From Anaerovibrio sp. JC8 (GTDB taxonomy: Bacteria; Bacillota; Negativicutes; Selenomonadales; Selenomonadaceae): a DNA stretch of 64,000 nt. The stretch lies in contig NZ_ANBM01000004.1 in assembly GCF_002100115.1 (NCBI RefSeq), positions 1-64,000 on the forward strand, in the 5' to 3' direction. The position numbers and the translations under genes are program-made. The notes under the pieces are model-generated. The model saw nothing but the letters and a program-made list of their open reading frames with translations, did no database searches and had not been told where the DNA came from. Below, piece by piece: positions 17,289 to 28,563 of the stretch; the stretch's first letter is position 1, and every line of letters starts with the position of its first letter.

Positions 17289-18284
17289 TCAGTCATCTGC
17301 CAAATCATCAGCAGAACCATCATTTTCCTTAAGTGAAAGGCCCAACTCCTGGAGCTTGTTCTTGATTTCCACCAAGGACTTGTTACCAAGATTACGAACC
17401 TTCATGATTTCAGCCTCAGTCTTGTTGATGAGGTCACGAACTGTCTTGATTTCAGCTCTCATCAGACAGTGATAAGAACGAACAGTCAGCTCGAGCTCCT
17501 CAACCTTCTTGTCAAGGATTGGGGCATCATTCATATCAATGCCTTCACCAGCAGCTTCAATCGCATCAGCTACTGCTGCAGGCTTGGTATCAATAATCAG
17601 ATTGCTGAAGAGCTTCAGTCTTGCAATCAGGATACCTGCTGCCTTGCTGACAGCTTCCTCAGGAGTAATGGAGCCATCGGTCCAAACCTCCATGGTCAGC
17701 TTGTCATAATCGACAGTGTCACCCACACGGGTATCTTCAACTCTGTAGTTAACACGGCGTACAGGGGAGAAAATAGAGTCAATAGGAATCTCACCAATAG
17801 CCTGATCAGGTTTCTTATTCTTATCGCCTGGAACATAGCCAAGACCATGCTCTACAGTCATCTCTATATTAAGGGAACCTGTTTCGTTAACAGTTGCGAT
17901 ATGCAGGTCCGGGTTAAGAATCTCAATATCAGCATCATGAATAATATCAGCTGCTGTTACTTCCTTCTCGCCCTTAACCTCGATGCGGATAGTTTTAGGT
18001 TCATCGCTGTGCATCTTAAGGCAGAGCTCCTTAAGGTGAAGGATGATGTTGGAAACATCATCACGCACACCTGGAACTGTGGAGAACTCATGCAACACAC
18101 CATCAATTTTGATGGCGGTAATTGCTGCACCTTGTAAAGAGGACAGGAGTATGCGGCGGAGACTGTTACCAAGGGTAATGCCATAGCCACGCTCCAAAGG
18201 CTCGCAGATAAACTTACCGTAGCGGCCGTCCTCACTGATTTCCTCTATCTGAATCTCAATCTTCTGCTTGTCGATTTCGATCAT
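17289..18284 (-). CDS. rpoA: DNA-directed RNA polymerase subunit alpha
   Basis: The alpha subunit dimerises to start core polymerase assembly. The 331-residue protein shows an N-terminal domain (about 1-230) with the assembly motif [12 protein letters not shown] near 38-49, a short linker, and a C-terminal domain (about 255-320) with [20 protein letters not shown], which binds UP-element DNA and regulators. It lies between rpsD and rplQ, as in most Firmicutes, and ends in an acidic tail. Confidence 0.98.
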   Translation of the reverse strand: MIEIDKQKIEIQIEEISEDGRYGKFICEPLERGYGITLGNSLRRILLSSLQGAAITAIKIDGVLHEFSTVPGVRDDVSNIILHLKELCLKMHSDEPKTIRIEVKGEKEVTAADIIHDADIEILNPDLHIATVNETGSLNIEMTVEHGLGYVPGDKNKKPDQAIGEIPIDSIFSPVRRVNYRVEDTRVGDTVDYDKLTMEVWTDGSITPEEAVSKAAGILIARLKLFSNLIIDTKPAAVADAIEAAGEGIDMNDAPILDKKVEELELTVRSYHCLMRAEIKTVRDLINKTEAEIMKVRNLGNKSLVEIKNKLQELGLSLKENDGSADDLADD

Positions 18285-18349
18285 CTGGAATTGCCCTCCT
18301 CAATAAATCAATGCATATATGTACAAATACGACAATTAATACACAGATA

Positions 18350-18943
18350 TTATTTGGAGTACAACTCGACGATAGCCTGGCTGTCAACAGGGATATCGAA
18401 ATCATCAGCAGCAGGGAATCTGTTGATGGTACCGGTGAAGTTATCGGAACCTACAGTAATCCATGCTGGAACGCTCAGAGCGCTGTTGGACTCAGCCAGC
18501 TCCTTGAAGAAAGCGTTGGAGCGAGCCTTTTCGGAAACTGCTACAACATCATTTACATCAACGAGAGCGGATGGAATGTCCAGACGCTTGCCGTTCAGAG
18601 TGATATGACCATGACGAACGAGCTGACGAGCCTGCTTACGGGTAGAAGCAAGACCAAGACGGAATACTACGTTGTCGATTCTTCTCTCGAGAAGGCTGAT
18701 GAGGTTATCACCAGTGATGCCCTGCATCTTCTTTGCCTTGTTATAGTAAGAACGGAACTGCTTCTCCAGTACACCGTAAATGAACTTTGCCTTCTGCTTT
18801 TCCTTCAGCTGTACACCGTACTCGGAAACCTTGCCGCGGGTACGACGTGGCTGACGGTTGGAACTCTTATTCAGACCAATAACACCTGGCTCGATACCGA
18901 GGGAACGGCATCTCTTCAGTGCTGGTACTCTATCAATTGCCAT
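18350..18943 (-). CDS. rpsD: 30S ribosomal protein S4
   Basis: S4 is a primary 16S rRNA-binding protein that nucleates small-subunit assembly. The 197-residue protein has the C-terminal S4 RNA-binding motif RRIDNVVFRLGLASTRKQAR. Only one Cys is present (Cys12), so it is the zinc-independent form. Here it sits between rpsK and rpoA, inside the alpha operon; in Bacillus subtilis rpsD is elsewhere. Confidence 0.97.
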   Translation of the reverse strand: MAIDRVPALKRCRSLGIEPGVIGLNKSSNRQPRRTRGKVSEYGVQLKEKQKAKFIYGVLEKQFRSYYNKAKKMQGITGDNLISLLERRIDNVVFRLGLASTRKQARQLVRHGHITLNGKRLDIPSALVDVNDVVAVSEKARSNAFFKELAESNSALSVPAWITVGSDNFTGTINRFPAADDFDIPVDSQAIVELYSK

Positions 18944-18960
18944 TTAGTTTGCACCTCCCA

Positions 18961-19353
18961 TTATACTCTTCTACGCTTTGGTGGACGGCAACCATTGTGT
19001 GGGATTGGGGTAACATCCTTAATCATGCTAACCTCAAGACCAGTTGCCTGCAGGGAACGGATTGCTGCCTCACGGCCAGCACCAGGACCCTTAACGTAAA
19101 CATCAACCTGCTTCAAGCCATGCTCCATAGCAGCCTTTGCAGCAACCTCTGCTGCCATCTGAGCTGCGAATGGAGTGCTCTTTCTGGAACCACGGAAACC
19201 GAGGCCGCCAGCGCTTGCCCAGGAAAGTGCATTACCGTTCTTGTCGGTCAAGGTAACGATAGTATTATTAAAGGTGGAGCTGATATGAGCAACACCAAAT
19301 TCGATATTTTTACGGTCCTTTTTCTTAGGACGTACAGACTTCTTAACTGCCAC
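18961..19353 (-). CDS. rpsK: 30S ribosomal protein S11
   Basis: S11 forms part of the small-subunit platform near the E site. The 130-residue protein carries the conserved [15 protein letters not shown] and C-terminal [18 protein letters not shown]. It lies 12 bp after rpsM and 17 bp before rpsD. Confidence 0.97.
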   Translation of the reverse strand: MAVKKSVRPKKKDRKNIEFGVAHISSTFNNTIVTLTDKNGNALSWASAGGLGFRGSRKSTPFAAQMAAEVAAKAAMEHGLKQVDVYVKGPGAGREAAIRSLQATGLEVSMIKDVTPIPHNGCRPPKRRRV

Positions 19354-19365
19354 TCTAACTCCTCC

Positions 19366-19734
19366 TTACTTCTTCTTACCAGCTACAGCCTTTTTAGGGC
19401 CCTTGCGGGTACGTGCGTTATTCTTTGTGTTCTGTCCGCGTACAGGAAGACCCATACGATGACGACGACCACGATAGCAGCCGATCTCAACGAGTCGCTT
19501 TATATTCAGGGACTGCTCACGACGGAGGTCACCCTCTACTACTACCTGCTTATCGATGATATCACGAAGCTTAATAACCTCGTCTTCGCTCAGATCACGG
19601 GTACGGGTATCTGGGTTAACACCAGTCTCCTTCAACAGTCTCTGAGAAGTGGTAAGACCAATACCATAGATATATGTTAATGCAATCTCAATTCTCTTAT
19701 CACGTGGCAAATCTACACCGGCAATACGTGCCAT
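19366..19734 (-). CDS. rpsM: 30S ribosomal protein S13
   Basis: S13 sits in the small-subunit head and contacts the P-site tRNA and L5. The 122-residue protein begins [20 protein letters not shown] and has [20 protein letters not shown] and a Lys-rich C-terminal tail. It follows rpmJ by 22 bp. Confidence 0.97.
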   Translation of the reverse strand: MARIAGVDLPRDKRIEIALTYIYGIGLTTSQRLLKETGVNPDTRTRDLSEDEVIKLRDIIDKQVVVEGDLRREQSLNIKRLVEIGCYRGRRHRMGLPVRGQNTKNNARTRKGPKKAVAGKKK

Positions 19735-19756
19735 ACATCAAGCACCTCCTTCTTAA

Positions 19757-19870
19757 TTATCCTTGTCTCTGTTTATGTTTTGGGTTCTCGCAAATAACCA
19801 TTACACGACCCTTACGCTTAATAACCTTGCATTTTTCACAAATTGGTTTAACCGATGGTTTAACTTTCAT
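19757..19870 (-). CDS. rpmJ: 50S ribosomal protein L36
   Basis: A 37-residue protein, [18 protein letters not shown] at the start, with the zinc ligands Cys11, Cys14, Cys27 and His32, so the zinc-binding form. It lies between infA and rpsM as in most bacteria. The Shine-Dalgarno AAGGGG is a few bases before the ATG. Confidence 0.96.
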   Translation of the reverse strand: MKVKPSVKPICEKCKVIKRKGRVMVICENPKHKQRQG

Positions 19871-19913
19871 TGCGTTATGCCCCTTTCATGTACTATCTTC
19901 GATTGCTCAAAGA

Positions 19914-20132
19914 TTATTTAAAACGATAGGTGATACGGCCACGAGTTAAATCATAAGGTGTCAGCTCAATAGTGACCTTATCCCCTGGCAGAATGCGTAT
20001 AAAATTCATTCGAATCTTACCGGAAACATGCGCCAAGACAACATGACCGTTCTCCAACTCCACCTGGAACATTGCATTTGGCAGTGCTTCCAGGACTTTA
20101 CCTTCAACTTCAATTACATCTTGTTTAGACAT
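19914..20132 (-). CDS. infA: translation initiation factor IF-1
   Basis: IF-1 occupies the ribosomal A site during initiation. The 72-residue single OB-fold protein starts [20 protein letters not shown] and ends [17 protein letters not shown]. It is separated from adk by 140 bp; map, usually between them, is missing here. Confidence 0.97.
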   Translation of the reverse strand: MSKQDVIEVEGKVLEALPNAMFQVELENGHVVLAHVSGKIRMNFIRILPGDKVTIELTPYDLTRGRITYRFK

Positions 20133-20272
20133 AAGTGGTATTGCTCCTTAGTGTCATAACCTAGGAAAGGTGGCCGCAGAGCGGCCCCATTTTCCGGCAT
20201 AGCAGCCGAAGCTGCACGATTCTTCTATAATAATTCGGTAGTACCAGACAAAATCTTGTCTGTCTATGACTC
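20133..20272 (-). other. 140-bp gap between adk and infA with hairpins
   Basis: No gene is visible. On the minus strand it has GGCCGC-TCT-GCGGCC (20172-20186) and CAGACAA-GATT-TTGTCTG near 20246-20263. Neither has a T-tract, so they are more likely processing or structural elements than terminators. In relatives map lies at this point. Confidence 0.5.
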
Positions 20273-20917
<645 letters not shown>

Positions 20918-20929
20918 TTAACTATCCTC

Positions 20930-22186
20930 CTAATTCATAAAACCTTGGTAATGACGCATTACTACCATGGACTCAATCTGCTTCATGGTGTCAAGGCCAA
21001 CGCCTACAACAATCAGCAGTGCTGTACCACCAAAGTTTACACCCTCAAGATGAGTTGCGGATGCAATAAATGTTGGAAGAACAGCTACAAGAGCCAGGAA
21101 CAACGCGCCAGCAAGCGTAATTCGAGTCATGACATAATCTAAATATTCTGCCGTTGGCTCTCCCGGACGAATGCCCGGGATAAAACCACCGTATTTTTTC
21201 AGATTCTCTGCCATATCCGATATCTTTACAGTAACCGCGGTGTAAAAATACGTGAAGAAGATAATCAACAATGCGTACACTGTTGTTTGTAGCGGTGTAC
21301 CCCACGCAAAATACCCGGCAATCTGTTTTACCCAGGGGATATCAATAAACTGGGCAATAGTTACTGGAAACATCAGCACGGATGACGCAAAGATTATTGG
21401 AATAACTCCCGCGGTGTTAACCTTGAGCGGGATGTGACTGGACTGTCCGCCATAAGACTTATGGCCAACAACCCTCTTCGCATAAGATACTGGAACCCTG
21501 CGATAAGCTGTGTGAATTGCAACAACGAACACAATCATCGCTACAGCAATCACTGCGAAGAAGAAAACATTAATATAACTAATGGTTCCTGTCTGTAAGT
21601 AATTATAAATCTTTCCAATGTTGTTTGGCAACGCAGCTACGATACCGGCGAAAATGATCAGTGAGATACCATTTCCAACACCGTTGGCTGTAATCTGCTC
21701 ACCAAGCCACATGAGGAAAACTGTACCAGCGGTCAGTGTAATCGCAATAATCAGGATTGACACCGGACCTGGATTTAAGATAGCCTGCTTCAAACCGATG
21801 GACATACCCATAGCCTGAAGGAAGGCAAGTAATACTGTGAAATATCTTGTAACCTTGGTGGTTTTCTTGTAGCCTTCCTGACCTTCCTTTGACCACTGCT
21901 CCAGGGTTGGAACAACCACATTCAGGAGCTGAATGATAATAGAAGCGTTAATGTAAGGCGTAATACTCATAGCAAATATGGAGAACTTACTAAGAGCACC
22001 ACCGGAAAACATATCCAGTAAACCGAAAAGACTGCCATTGTTGAACAGCGATTCAATTGCTGATGGATCAACACCTGGAACAGGAATATGAGTACCCATT
22101 CTGAAGATGGCGAACATAACCAGCGTAAAAGTGATCTTTGCTCGAAGCTCCGGAATCTTGACGATATTAGAGAGAGCTGATAACAA
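20930..22186 (-). CDS. secY: protein translocase subunit SecY
   Basis: SecY is the channel of the Sec translocon in the cytoplasmic membrane. The 418-residue protein has ten expected hydrophobic segments, the early FALFRMGTHIPVPG-type region (IFRMGTHIPVPGVDP), and the conserved SYAKRVVGHKSYGGQSSHIP cytoplasmic loop. It lies between rplO and adk in the spc operon, one base after rplO. Confidence 0.97.
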   Translation of the reverse strand: MLSALSNIVKIPELRAKITFTLVMFAIFRMGTHIPVPGVDPSAIESLFNNGSLFGLLDMFSGGALSKFSIFAMSITPYINASIIIQLLNVVVPTLEQWSKEGQEGYKKTTKVTRYFTVLLAFLQAMGMSIGLKQAILNPGPVSILIIAITLTAGTVFLMWLGEQITANGVGNGISLIIFAGIVAALPNNIGKIYNYLQTGTISYINVFFFAVIAVAMIVFVVAIHTAYRRVPVSYAKRVVGHKSYGGQSSHIPLKVNTAGVIPIIFASSVLMFPVTIAQFIDIPWVKQIAGYFAWGTPLQTTVYALLIIFFTYFYTAVTVKISDMAENLKKYGGFIPGIRPGEPTAEYLDYVMTRITLAGALFLALVAVLPTFIASATHLEGVNFGGTALLIVVGVGLDTMKQIESMVVMRHYQGFMN

Positions 22187-22187
22187 A

Positions 22188-22628
22188 TCAGATCACCTCG
22201 ACTTTTCCACCTGCTGCAGTAATCTTTTCTTCAGCGGACTTGGTGAAGCCATTGGCAACAACAGTCAGCTTCTTGGTGAGTTCACCGTTGCCGAGGATAC
22301 GAACGCCATCGCGAACGTTCTTCAGGATGCCAGCCTCGATCAATGCAACAGCATCAACAGTAGCACCATCCTCAAAGCGGTTCAGGGTCTCAACATTAAC
22401 CTCTGCATAAACGTTAGCAAAGATGTTCTTGAAACCACGCTTTGGCAATCTACGATACAAAGGCATCTGACCACCCTCGAAACCGGTACGAACGCCGCCG
22501 CCGGAACGGGACTTCTGACCCTTCATACCTCTGCCGGAGGTCTTGCCATTACCGCTGCCCAGACCACGACCAACGCGGAAAGCGTTCTTGCGGGAACCAG
22601 CAGCTGGAGATAATTCATTTAACTTCAT
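22188..22628 (-). CDS. rplO: 50S ribosomal protein L15
   Basis: L15 binds 23S rRNA in late assembly of the large subunit. The 146-residue protein has the Gly/Arg-rich N-terminus with [20 protein letters not shown] and [18 protein letters not shown]. It sits between rpmD and secY. Confidence 0.97.
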   Translation of the reverse strand: MKLNELSPAAGSRKNAFRVGRGLGSGNGKTSGRGMKGQKSRSGGGVRTGFEGGQMPLYRRLPKRGFKNIFANVYAEVNVETLNRFEDGATVDAVALIEAGILKNVRDGVRILGNGELTKKLTVVANGFTKSAEEKITAAGGKVEVI

Positions 22629-22651
22629 CTTTTAAGTGCACCTCCTTGATC

Positions 22652-22834
22652 TCAGGCCTGCTCTTCAACAGTTACGAGATGCTCTACCTTGTGGATCTGG
22701 CCACGGAGAGACTCACTGTCTGGAAGCTCTACTGAGGAATTCAACTTCTTAAGTCCTAATGCTTTGATAGTAGCACGCTGAGTAGCTGGTCTACCGATCA
22801 GACTTCTGGTAAGAGTAATTTTTAAATTTGCCAT
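22652..22834 (-). CDS. rpmD: 50S ribosomal protein L30
   Basis: A 60-residue large-subunit protein with the typical [20 protein letters not shown] start. It lies between rpsE and rplO, 13 and 23 bp from them, with AAGGAGG before its ATG. Confidence 0.95.
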   Translation of the reverse strand: MANLKITLTRSLIGRPATQRATIKALGLKKLNSSVELPDSESLRGQIHKVEHLVTVEEQA

Positions 22835-22847
22835 TTCAAAACCCTCC

Positions 22848-23348
22848 TTAACCTAAAAGTTCCTGTACGGTCTTACCGCGAAGCTCAGCTACCTTCTCAG
22901 CCTGCTTCAGCTGCTCAAGACCCTTCAAGGTTGCACGAACCATGTTATTAGGATTGGAAGAACCAAGAGACTTGGTCAAGATATCCTTAATACCAGCGAG
23001 CTCGAGTACGGCACGTGCTGGACCACCAGCGATAACACCAGTACCTTTGGCAGCTGGCTTCATCAGTACACGGCCTGCACCGAAAATACCAATCATCTCA
23101 TGAGGGATAGTAGTACCCTTCAGAGAAACATCAATCAGGTTCTTTTTAGCGTCTTCAACGCCCTTGCGAATTGCTTCCGGAACCTCTGCAGCCTTACCTA
23201 AGCCTGCACCAACCTGACCCTTCTCATTACCAACAACAACAAGTGCGCTGAAGGAGAAGCGACGGCCGCCCTTAACAACCTTAGCAACTCTATTAATGTA
23301 TACAACTTTTTCCTGGAACTCAGGAGTCTCGTTGTCTATTCTAGCCAT
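22848..23348 (-). CDS. rpsE: 30S ribosomal protein S5
   Basis: S5 contributes to decoding fidelity and mRNA unwinding at the entry channel. The 166-residue protein has the double-stranded RNA-binding fold with [18 protein letters not shown] and the [18 protein letters not shown] segment. It is in the usual spc position between rplR and rpmD. Confidence 0.97.
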   Translation of the reverse strand: MARIDNETPEFQEKVVYINRVAKVVKGGRRFSFSALVVVGNEKGQVGAGLGKAAEVPEAIRKGVEDAKKNLIDVSLKGTTIPHEMIGIFGAGRVLMKPAAKGTGVIAGGPARAVLELAGIKDILTKSLGSSNPNNMVRATLKGLEQLKQAEKVAELRGKTVQELLG

Positions 23349-23370
23349 CTATGTACCTCCTTTACAAATA

Positions 23371-23730
23371 TTAGAATTTCAAGCCAGCTTCACGAGCGGC
23401 TTCAGCAAGTGCTGCAACACGGCCATGATATACATAACCACCACGGTCGAAAACTACTTCGGTGATGCCCTTTTCCAGAGCGCGCTTAGCAACTGCCTCG
23501 CCAACTTTCTTAGCAGCCTCTACATTACCACCGTAGTTCTGGAAATCCTTATCCTTTGTGCTGGCAGATACGAGAGTAACACCGTTAACATCGTCGATAA
23601 CCTGAGCATAAATGTTGCTCAAGCTGCGGAATACGTTAAGACGTGGTCTCTCAGCAGTGCCGGAAATATGGTTGCGTACACGAAGGTGACGCTTCTGACG
23701 AGCTTTATTTTTATCTTCCTTAACAAACAC
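23371..23730 (-). CDS. rplR: 50S ribosomal protein L18
   Basis: L18 binds 5S rRNA. The 119-residue protein has the basic N-terminus [20 protein letters not shown] and the C-terminal [20 protein letters not shown]. It lies between rplF and rpsE. Confidence 0.97.
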   Translation of the reverse strand: MFVKEDKNKARQKRHLRVRNHISGTAERPRLNVFRSLSNIYAQVIDDVNGVTLVSASTKDKDFQNYGGNVEAAKKVGEAVAKRALEKGITEVVFDRGGYVYHGRVAALAEAAREAGLKF

Positions 23731-23753
23731 TGTCGGTTACTCCTTTCTGGTTA

Positions 23754-24305
23754 TTATTTCTTACCCTTAGCGCCAGCCTTACCTACCTTGCGGCGGATGT
23801 GTTCGCCTTCATACTTGATACCCTTGCCCTTATATGGCTCTGGTCTTCTGTAATCGCGAACCTTAGCTGCGATAGCGCCAACAATTTCCTTATCAATACC
23901 GTTTACAACGATCTTGGTAGGATTTGGTACCTCGAATACGATACCAGTTGGTGGCTCAACAATAACTGGGTGAGAGAAACCGAGAGACAGGTTCAGGTTC
24001 TTGCCCTGGAGCTGTGCTCTGTAACCAACACCATTGATCTCAAGAGTCTTTGCGTAACCCTCAGTTACACCAACAACCATGTTGTTGATCAGGGTACGGG
24101 TCAGACCATGGAGAGATCTGTGATCTTTATTATCTGAAGGACGCTCTACAGTGAGTACACCGTCCTCAATCTTTATATTCATTTCCTGGCTGAAAGAGCG
24201 AACTAACTCACCCTTTGGGCCCTTTACGGTAACCTTATTGCCATCCTCAACCTTTACGTTTACACCAGCTGGGATAGTAATAGGTGCTCTACCTATTCTA
24301 GACAT
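23754..24305 (-). CDS. rplF: 50S ribosomal protein L6
   Basis: L6 lies near the factor-binding region of the large subunit. The 183-residue protein starts [19 protein letters not shown] and has the C-terminal [20 protein letters not shown] motif. It sits between rpsH and rplR. Confidence 0.97.
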   Translation of the reverse strand: MSRIGRAPITIPAGVNVKVEDGNKVTVKGPKGELVRSFSQEMNIKIEDGVLTVERPSDNKDHRSLHGLTRTLINNMVVGVTEGYAKTLEINGVGYRAQLQGKNLNLSLGFSHPVIVEPPTGIVFEVPNPTKIVVNGIDKEIVGAIAAKVRDYRRPEPYKGKGIKYEGEHIRRKVGKAGAKGKK

Positions 24306-24331
24306 CTGTACACCTCCTGACTTCTAAATAA

Positions 24332-24730
24332 TTACCAAATGTAAGCTACAACCTCGCCGCCGAGACCAGCCTTGCGAGCATTCTTATCGCTCATGATTCC
24401 CTTGGAAGTGGAAATGATGGCGATACCCAAACCACCGAGAACTCTAGGGAGCTCAGCAGCCTTTGCATACTGGCGCAGGCCTGGCTTGGAAATACGCTTA
24501 ATACCAGTAATTACCTTCTCACGGTTAGGACCGTACTTCAGGGATACAGTGATTACACCCTGCTTACCATCCTCAGTGAAAGTGAAGTCATTGATGAAAC
24601 CCTCTTCCTTAAGAACGCCAGCGATGGCCTTCTTAATGTTAGAGCCAGGAATCTCAACCTTTTCATGATAAACGGAGTTTGCATTACGCAAACGAGTTAA
24701 CATATCTGCAATAGGATCAGTCATTACCAT
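24332..24730 (-). CDS. rpsH: 30S ribosomal protein S8
   Basis: S8 binds central-domain 16S rRNA and in some bacteria represses its own operon. The 132-residue protein has [14 protein letters not shown] at the start and [20 protein letters not shown] at the end. A second ATG two codons later (24724) matches the usual family start; the first has the better distance from GGAGGA. Confidence 0.97.
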   Translation of the reverse strand: MVMTDPIADMLTRLRNANSVYHEKVEIPGSNIKKAIAGVLKEEGFINDFTFTEDGKQGVITVSLKYGPNREKVITGIKRISKPGLRQYAKAAELPRVLGGLGIAIISTSKGIMSDKNARKAGLGGEVVAYIW

Positions 24731-24767
24731 TTAAACCGATATCCTCCTTTCATTTTCGCCTTTATAG

Positions 24768-24953
24768 TTACCAGCTAGCCTTGGTTACGCCAGGAATGGC
24801 ACCCTTGTAGCTCTGCTCTCTGAAACAAATACGGCACATATCGAACTTTCTGATATAACCGTGCGGACGACCGCAAATCTTACATCTGTTGTACTTGCGA
24901 ACAGGGAACTTTGGCTCCTTGCTCCACTTTTCAATCATTGCCTTCTTGGCCAC
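24768..24953 (-). CDS. rpsZ: 30S ribosomal protein S14, type Z
   Basis: This 61-residue S14 is the short zinc-binding form, with CKIC (24-27) and CRIC (40-43). It assembles late into the small-subunit head. It lies between rplE and rpsH. Confidence 0.97.
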   Translation of the reverse strand: MAKKAMIEKWSKEPKFPVRKYNRCKICGRPHGYIRKFDMCRICFREQSYKGAIPGVTKASW

Positions 24954-24970
24954 AGTCAGTACCTCCTTCT

Positions 24971-25510
24971 TTACGCTTTAAAAGGCATGCCCATGAGCTT
25001 TAAGAGCTCGCGAGCTTCCTCATCGGTCTTGGCAGTTGTTACTACTACAATGTTCATACCACGGAGCTTGTCGATCTTATCATACTCAATTTCTGGGAAA
25101 ATGAGCTGCTCCTTCAGGCCGATTGCGTAGTTACCACGACCATCGAAAGAATTAGAGCTGATACCGCGGAAGTCACGAACGCGTGGAAGTGCAACATTCA
25201 TGAACTTGTCGAGGAACTGGTACATGCGAACGCCACGAAGGGTAACCTTTGCGCCGATTGGCATGCCCTGACGAAGCTTCCAAGCAGCCAAGGACTTCTT
25301 AGCCTTGGTGAGAATTGGCTTCTGGCCTGCGATAATAGTCAAATCATTTACAGCAGCATCGAGAGCCTTAGGGTTGCCTACAGCCTCGCCAACACCCATG
25401 TTAATGATAATCTTAGAAATCTTTGGGAGCTCCATAACGTTCTTGTAACCGAACTTTTCGGTCAGAGCAGGAACTACCTCTTTAACATACTTTTCCTGTA
25501 ATCTATCCAC
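24971..25510 (-). CDS. rplE: 50S ribosomal protein L5
   Basis: L5 binds 5S rRNA and contacts P-site tRNA and S13. The 179-residue protein has the conserved [11 protein letters not shown] and [20 protein letters not shown] motifs. It follows rplX by 21 bp. Confidence 0.97.
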   Translation of the reverse strand: MDRLQEKYVKEVVPALTEKFGYKNVMELPKISKIIINMGVGEAVGNPKALDAAVNDLTIIAGQKPILTKAKKSLAAWKLRQGMPIGAKVTLRGVRMYQFLDKFMNVALPRVRDFRGISSNSFDGRGNYAIGLKEQLIFPEIEYDKIDKLRGMNIVVVTTAKTDEEARELLKLMGMPFKA

Positions 25511-25531
25511 TAGATGGTCCTCCTTTCCTTA

Positions 25532-25864
25532 TTATTTGGTCTGATCTACTACTTCGCCGCACTTCTTGCAGGCGCGTACAGACTTACCATTTACATCCTT
25601 ATGAGCAACGCGGGTAGCCTTGCCGCAAGCTGGGCATACGAGCATAACCTTTGCTGCAAACATAGGAGCTTCCTTAACAAGGATGCCACCCTGTGGTGCA
25701 CTCTGATTAGGCTTAGTGTGACGCTTAACCTTGTTAACGCCCTCAACTACTACCTTATTCTTCTTAGGCAGAGCCTGGATAACCTTGCCCTGCTTGCCTT
25801 TATCTTTACCGGACAATACCAGAACGGTATCGCCCTTCTTTACATGCAGTTTTGTAATGGACAA
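25532..25864 (-). CDS. rplX: 50S ribosomal protein L24
   Basis: L24 starts large-subunit assembly. The 110-residue protein has the KOW motif [19 protein letters not shown] near the N-terminus and a C-terminal zinc ribbon with CPAC and CKKC (about 73-99), the longer four-Cys version found in many Firmicutes. Confidence 0.97.
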   Translation of the reverse strand: MSITKLHVKKGDTVLVLSGKDKGKQGKVIQALPKKNKVVVEGVNKVKRHTKPNQSAPQGGILVKEAPMFAAKVMLVCPACGKATRVAHKDVNGKSVRACKKCGEVVDQTK

Positions 25865-25882
25865 AATAGCACCTCCTAACTA

Positions 25883-26251
25883 TCAAAGAACTTCTGGAGC
25901 CAGGGAGACGATCTTCATGAAGTCTTTATCACGAAGCTCTCTTGCAACTGGTCCAAAAATACGGGTTCCTCTTGGAGTCTTATCCTCCTTGATAATTACG
26001 GCAGCGTTCTCGTCGAAACGGATGTAAGAACCATCGCTACGACGCTGGCCCTTCTTGGAACGAACTACAACGGCCTTAACAACGTCACCCTTCTTTACCA
26101 TACCGCCAGGGGATGCAGATTTTACTGCAGCCACAATAATATCACCAATGTTAGCATACTTGCGATAAGAACCGCCAAGAACACGGATGCACATAATTTC
26201 CTTAGCACCGGTGTTGTCGCCAACATTGAGTAAAGTCTGTTGCTGAATCAT
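25883..26251 (-). CDS. rplN: 50S ribosomal protein L14
   Basis: L14 forms inter-subunit bridges with 16S rRNA. The 122-residue protein has the canonical [20 protein letters not shown] start and [20 protein letters not shown] end. Confidence 0.97.
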   Translation of the reverse strand: MIQQQTLLNVGDNTGAKEIMCIRVLGGSYRKYANIGDIIVAAVKSASPGGMVKKGDVVKAVVVRSKKGQRRSDGSYIRFDENAAVIIKEDKTPRGTRIFGPVARELRDKDFMKIVSLAPEVL

Positions 26252-26290
26252 CAGTTAACCTCCTCAACCAGAATTTCCATCATCAGGAAA

Positions 26291-26548
26291 TTATTTAGCT
26301 TTCTCAACGATCTCTACAAGTCTCCAACGCTTATCCTTGGAAAGTGGACGAGTTTCCATAATGGAAACAGTGTCACCAATGTGAGCCTCGTTATTTTCAT
26401 CATGGGCCTTGAACTTAACAGTCTTCTTAACGGCCTTCTTATATAATGCATGCTGCTCGATGTCAAGAACTGCTACTACAATAGTCTTGTCCATCTTGTC
26501 GCTTACTACTTTACCAACTTTAGTCTTGCGTTCATTTCTTTCGCTCAT
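26291..26548 (-). CDS. rpsQ: 30S ribosomal protein S17
   Basis: S17 is an early-assembling OB-fold protein of the small subunit. I chose ATG 26548 ([14 protein letters not shown], 85 residues) because GGAGG lies seven bases upstream and the family starts here; an in-frame start eight codons earlier contains that Shine-Dalgarno within it. The [12 protein letters not shown] motif is typical. Confidence 0.95.
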   Translation of the reverse strand: MSERNERKTKVGKVVSDKMDKTIVVAVLDIEQHALYKKAVKKTVKFKAHDENNEAHIGDTVSIMETRPLSKDKRWRLVEIVEKAK

Positions 26549-26586
26549 TAGGGAGCCTCCTTTCATCTGCATATCAATTCGTTCAA

Positions 26587-26778
26587 TTAAGCATTAGCCT
26601 GTTCAGTCTGTACAGTCTTAATACGGGCAATAGTCTTCTTTACTTCCTTGATACGCATTGGGTTCTCCAACTGGCCAGTAGCGAGCTGGAAACGGAGGTT
26701 AAATAACTCCTCTTTGAGAGAAGCAAGTTTCTGGTTAAGTTCCTCAGCGCTCAAATCACGAATTTCATTAACCTTCAT
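26587..26778 (-). CDS. rpmC: 50S ribosomal protein L29
   Basis: A 63-residue helical hairpin protein near the exit tunnel, where it helps bind SRP and trigger factor. It starts [20 protein letters not shown]. Its start overlaps the end of rplP by eleven bases. Confidence 0.96.
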   Translation of the reverse strand: MKVNEIRDLSAEELNQKLASLKEELFNLRFQLATGQLENPMRIKEVKKTIARIKTVQTEQANA

Positions 26779-27211
26779 TTACTTCACCGCCCTCTGCTTC
26801 TAAATCTTCACGAACTACGAACTTTGTCTTGATTGGGAGCTTGTGGCCTGCAAGACGCATAGCCTCAGCAGCTACCTCACGAGAAACGCCGTCCATTTCG
26901 AACATTACACGGCCTGGCTTAACTACTGCTACCCAGTACTCTGGTGAACCCTTACCGGAACCCATACGAGTCTCAGCAGGCTTTGCAGTTACAGGCTTGT
27001 CAGGGAAAATCTTGATCCAAACCTTACCGCCACGCTTAATGTAACGAGTCATAGCAATACGGGCTGCCTCAATCTGTCTGTTAGTGATCCATGCAGGCTC
27101 CAGAGCTACAAGACCATACTCACCATGAGAAACCTTGTTACCACGCTGAGCCTTACCCTTCATACGACCACGGAACTGTTTACGATATTTTACTCTCTTT
27201 GGTAATAACAT
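26768..27211 (-). CDS. rplP: 50S ribosomal protein L16
   Basis: L16 organises the A-site region of 23S rRNA. The 147-residue protein has the conserved [19 protein letters not shown] start and [19 protein letters not shown] motif. It overlaps rpmC by eleven bases and shares one base with the rpsC stop. Confidence 0.97.
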   Translation of the reverse strand: MLLPKRVKYRKQFRGRMKGKAQRGNKVSHGEYGLVALEPAWITNRQIEAARIAMTRYIKRGGKVWIKIFPDKPVTAKPAETRMGSGKGSPEYWVAVVKPGRVMFEMDGVSREVAAEAMRLAGHKLPIKTKFVVREDLEAEGGEVNEG

Positions 27212-27879
27212 TAAGCTTCGCTCCCTTCAACAGCAGCTACAGACTGCTTTCTCTCAGGAAGAACCTCACCCTTGAAGATCCAAACCTTGATACCGATACG
27301 GCCATAAGTGGTAGCTGCCTCAGCAGTACCATAGTCGATGTCAGCTCTCAGAGTATGAAGAGGAATGGAACCTTCACGATAAGATTCGCTACGTGCGATT
27401 TCAGCGCCGCCGAGACGACCGGAGCACATAATCTTAATACCCTTTGCACCAAGACGCATAGTACGGCCTACAGCCTGCTTCATAGCACGACGGAAAGCAA
27501 TACGACGCTCCAGGGAGCCTGCAATGTTCTCAGCTACCAGAGTTGCATCCATGTCTGGATTCTTGATCTCTTCAATGCTGATGTCTACATTGCTGTTAGT
27601 GAACTTCTTGAGACCAGCCTTGATCTGCTCAATGCCGGAACCACCGCGGCCGATTACCATACCAGGCTTAGCAGTGTGGATAGTCAGCTTCAGACGGTTC
27701 TTAGAACGCTCAGTCTCAATCTTGGAAACGCCGGAGCTCTGAAGAAGGTTCTTCAGGTGACGGCGAATTTTAATATCTTCATGCAGATTAGCTGCATAAT
27801 CTTTGCCAGCATACCACTTAGCATCCCAAGTCTTTACGATGCCAAGTCTTATACCATGTGGATTTACTTTCTGACCCAA
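27211..27879 (-). CDS. rpsC: 30S ribosomal protein S3
   Basis: S3 lines the mRNA entry channel. The 222-residue protein starts [14 protein letters not shown], has the KH domain with [18 protein letters not shown] near 70, and ends in the S3 C-terminal domain with [20 protein letters not shown]. It lies between rplV and rplP. Confidence 0.97.
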   Translation of the reverse strand: MGQKVNPHGIRLGIVKTWDAKWYAGKDYAANLHEDIKIRRHLKNLLQSSGVSKIETERSKNRLKLTIHTAKPGMVIGRGGSGIEQIKAGLKKFTNSNVDISIEEIKNPDMDATLVAENIAGSLERRIAFRRAMKQAVGRTMRLGAKGIKIMCSGRLGGAEIARSESYREGSIPLHTLRADIDYGTAEAATTYGRIGIKVWIFKGEVLPERKQSVAAVEGSEA

Positions 27880-27897
27880 GTTTATAACCTCCTTTTA

Positions 27898-28230
27898 TTA
27901 CTTTTCGTCTACTGCTACAGTGATGTGGGAAGAACGCTTCAAAATCTTGAAGGCCTGGCCACGGGAACGTGGATGAATACGCTTCATTGTTGGTCCCTGA
28001 TCAACGTATGCAGAAGATACATAGAGGTTATCAACATTCATATCAAAGTTGTTCTCAGCGTTTGCTACTGCAGACTTGAGAACCTTTTCTATAGCTTCAG
28101 CACCAACTTTTGGTGTGAACTTTAAAATCGCAAATGCCTCAGCAACGCTCTTGCCACGGATGAGATCCATAACTACGCGTACCTTGCGAGGTGCAATGCG
28201 AACATATTTAGCAACTGCTTTTGCTTCCAC
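27898..28230 (-). CDS. rplV: 50S ribosomal protein L22
   Basis: L22 extends a beta hairpin into the exit tunnel. The 110-residue protein has [20 protein letters not shown] and the hairpin end [20 protein letters not shown]. It lies between rpsS and rpsC. Confidence 0.97.
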   Translation of the reverse strand: MEAKAVAKYVRIAPRKVRVVMDLIRGKSVAEAFAILKFTPKVGAEAIEKVLKSAVANAENNFDMNVDNLYVSSAYVDQGPTMKRIHPRSRGQAFKILKRSSHITVAVDEK

Positions 28231-28253
28231 AGAGGAATCCTCCTTTCAAAATC

Positions 28254-28535
28254 TTATCTAAGACCGGTCTTTCTCTCTTCACCGGCATGACCCTTGAATG
28301 TACGAGTAGGTGCAAACTCACCCAGCTTGTGGCCAACCATGTCCTCAGTTACATAAACTGGAACGTGCTTGCGGCCATCGTGTACAGCGATAGTGTGACC
28401 AACGAAAGTTGGCAGAATAGTAGAACTTCTGGACCAAGTCTTAACAACCTTCTTGTCGTTAGCTGCATTCAGGGCATCAATCTTCTTAGTTAAGCTTTCA
28501 TGAACATAAGGTCCCTTTTTTACTGATCTTGACAA
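28254..28535 (-). CDS. rpsS: 30S ribosomal protein S19
   Basis: S19 is in the small-subunit head next to S13. The 93-residue protein starts [15 protein letters not shown] and has [20 protein letters not shown]. It lies between rplB and rplV. Confidence 0.97.
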   Translation of the reverse strand: MSRSVKKGPYVHESLTKKIDALNAANDKKVVKTWSRSSTILPTFVGHTIAVHDGRKHVPVYVTEDMVGHKLGEFAPTRTFKGHAGEERKTGLR

Positions 28536-28563
28536 TTTATATCCTCCTTCCGGTGATTATCTC

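Noticed and set aside
20133-20272. A small KOW-type or L14e-like gene between infA and adk, as found in some relatives
   Set aside because: No open frame with a start signal or such a motif is present; the gap holds hairpins only.
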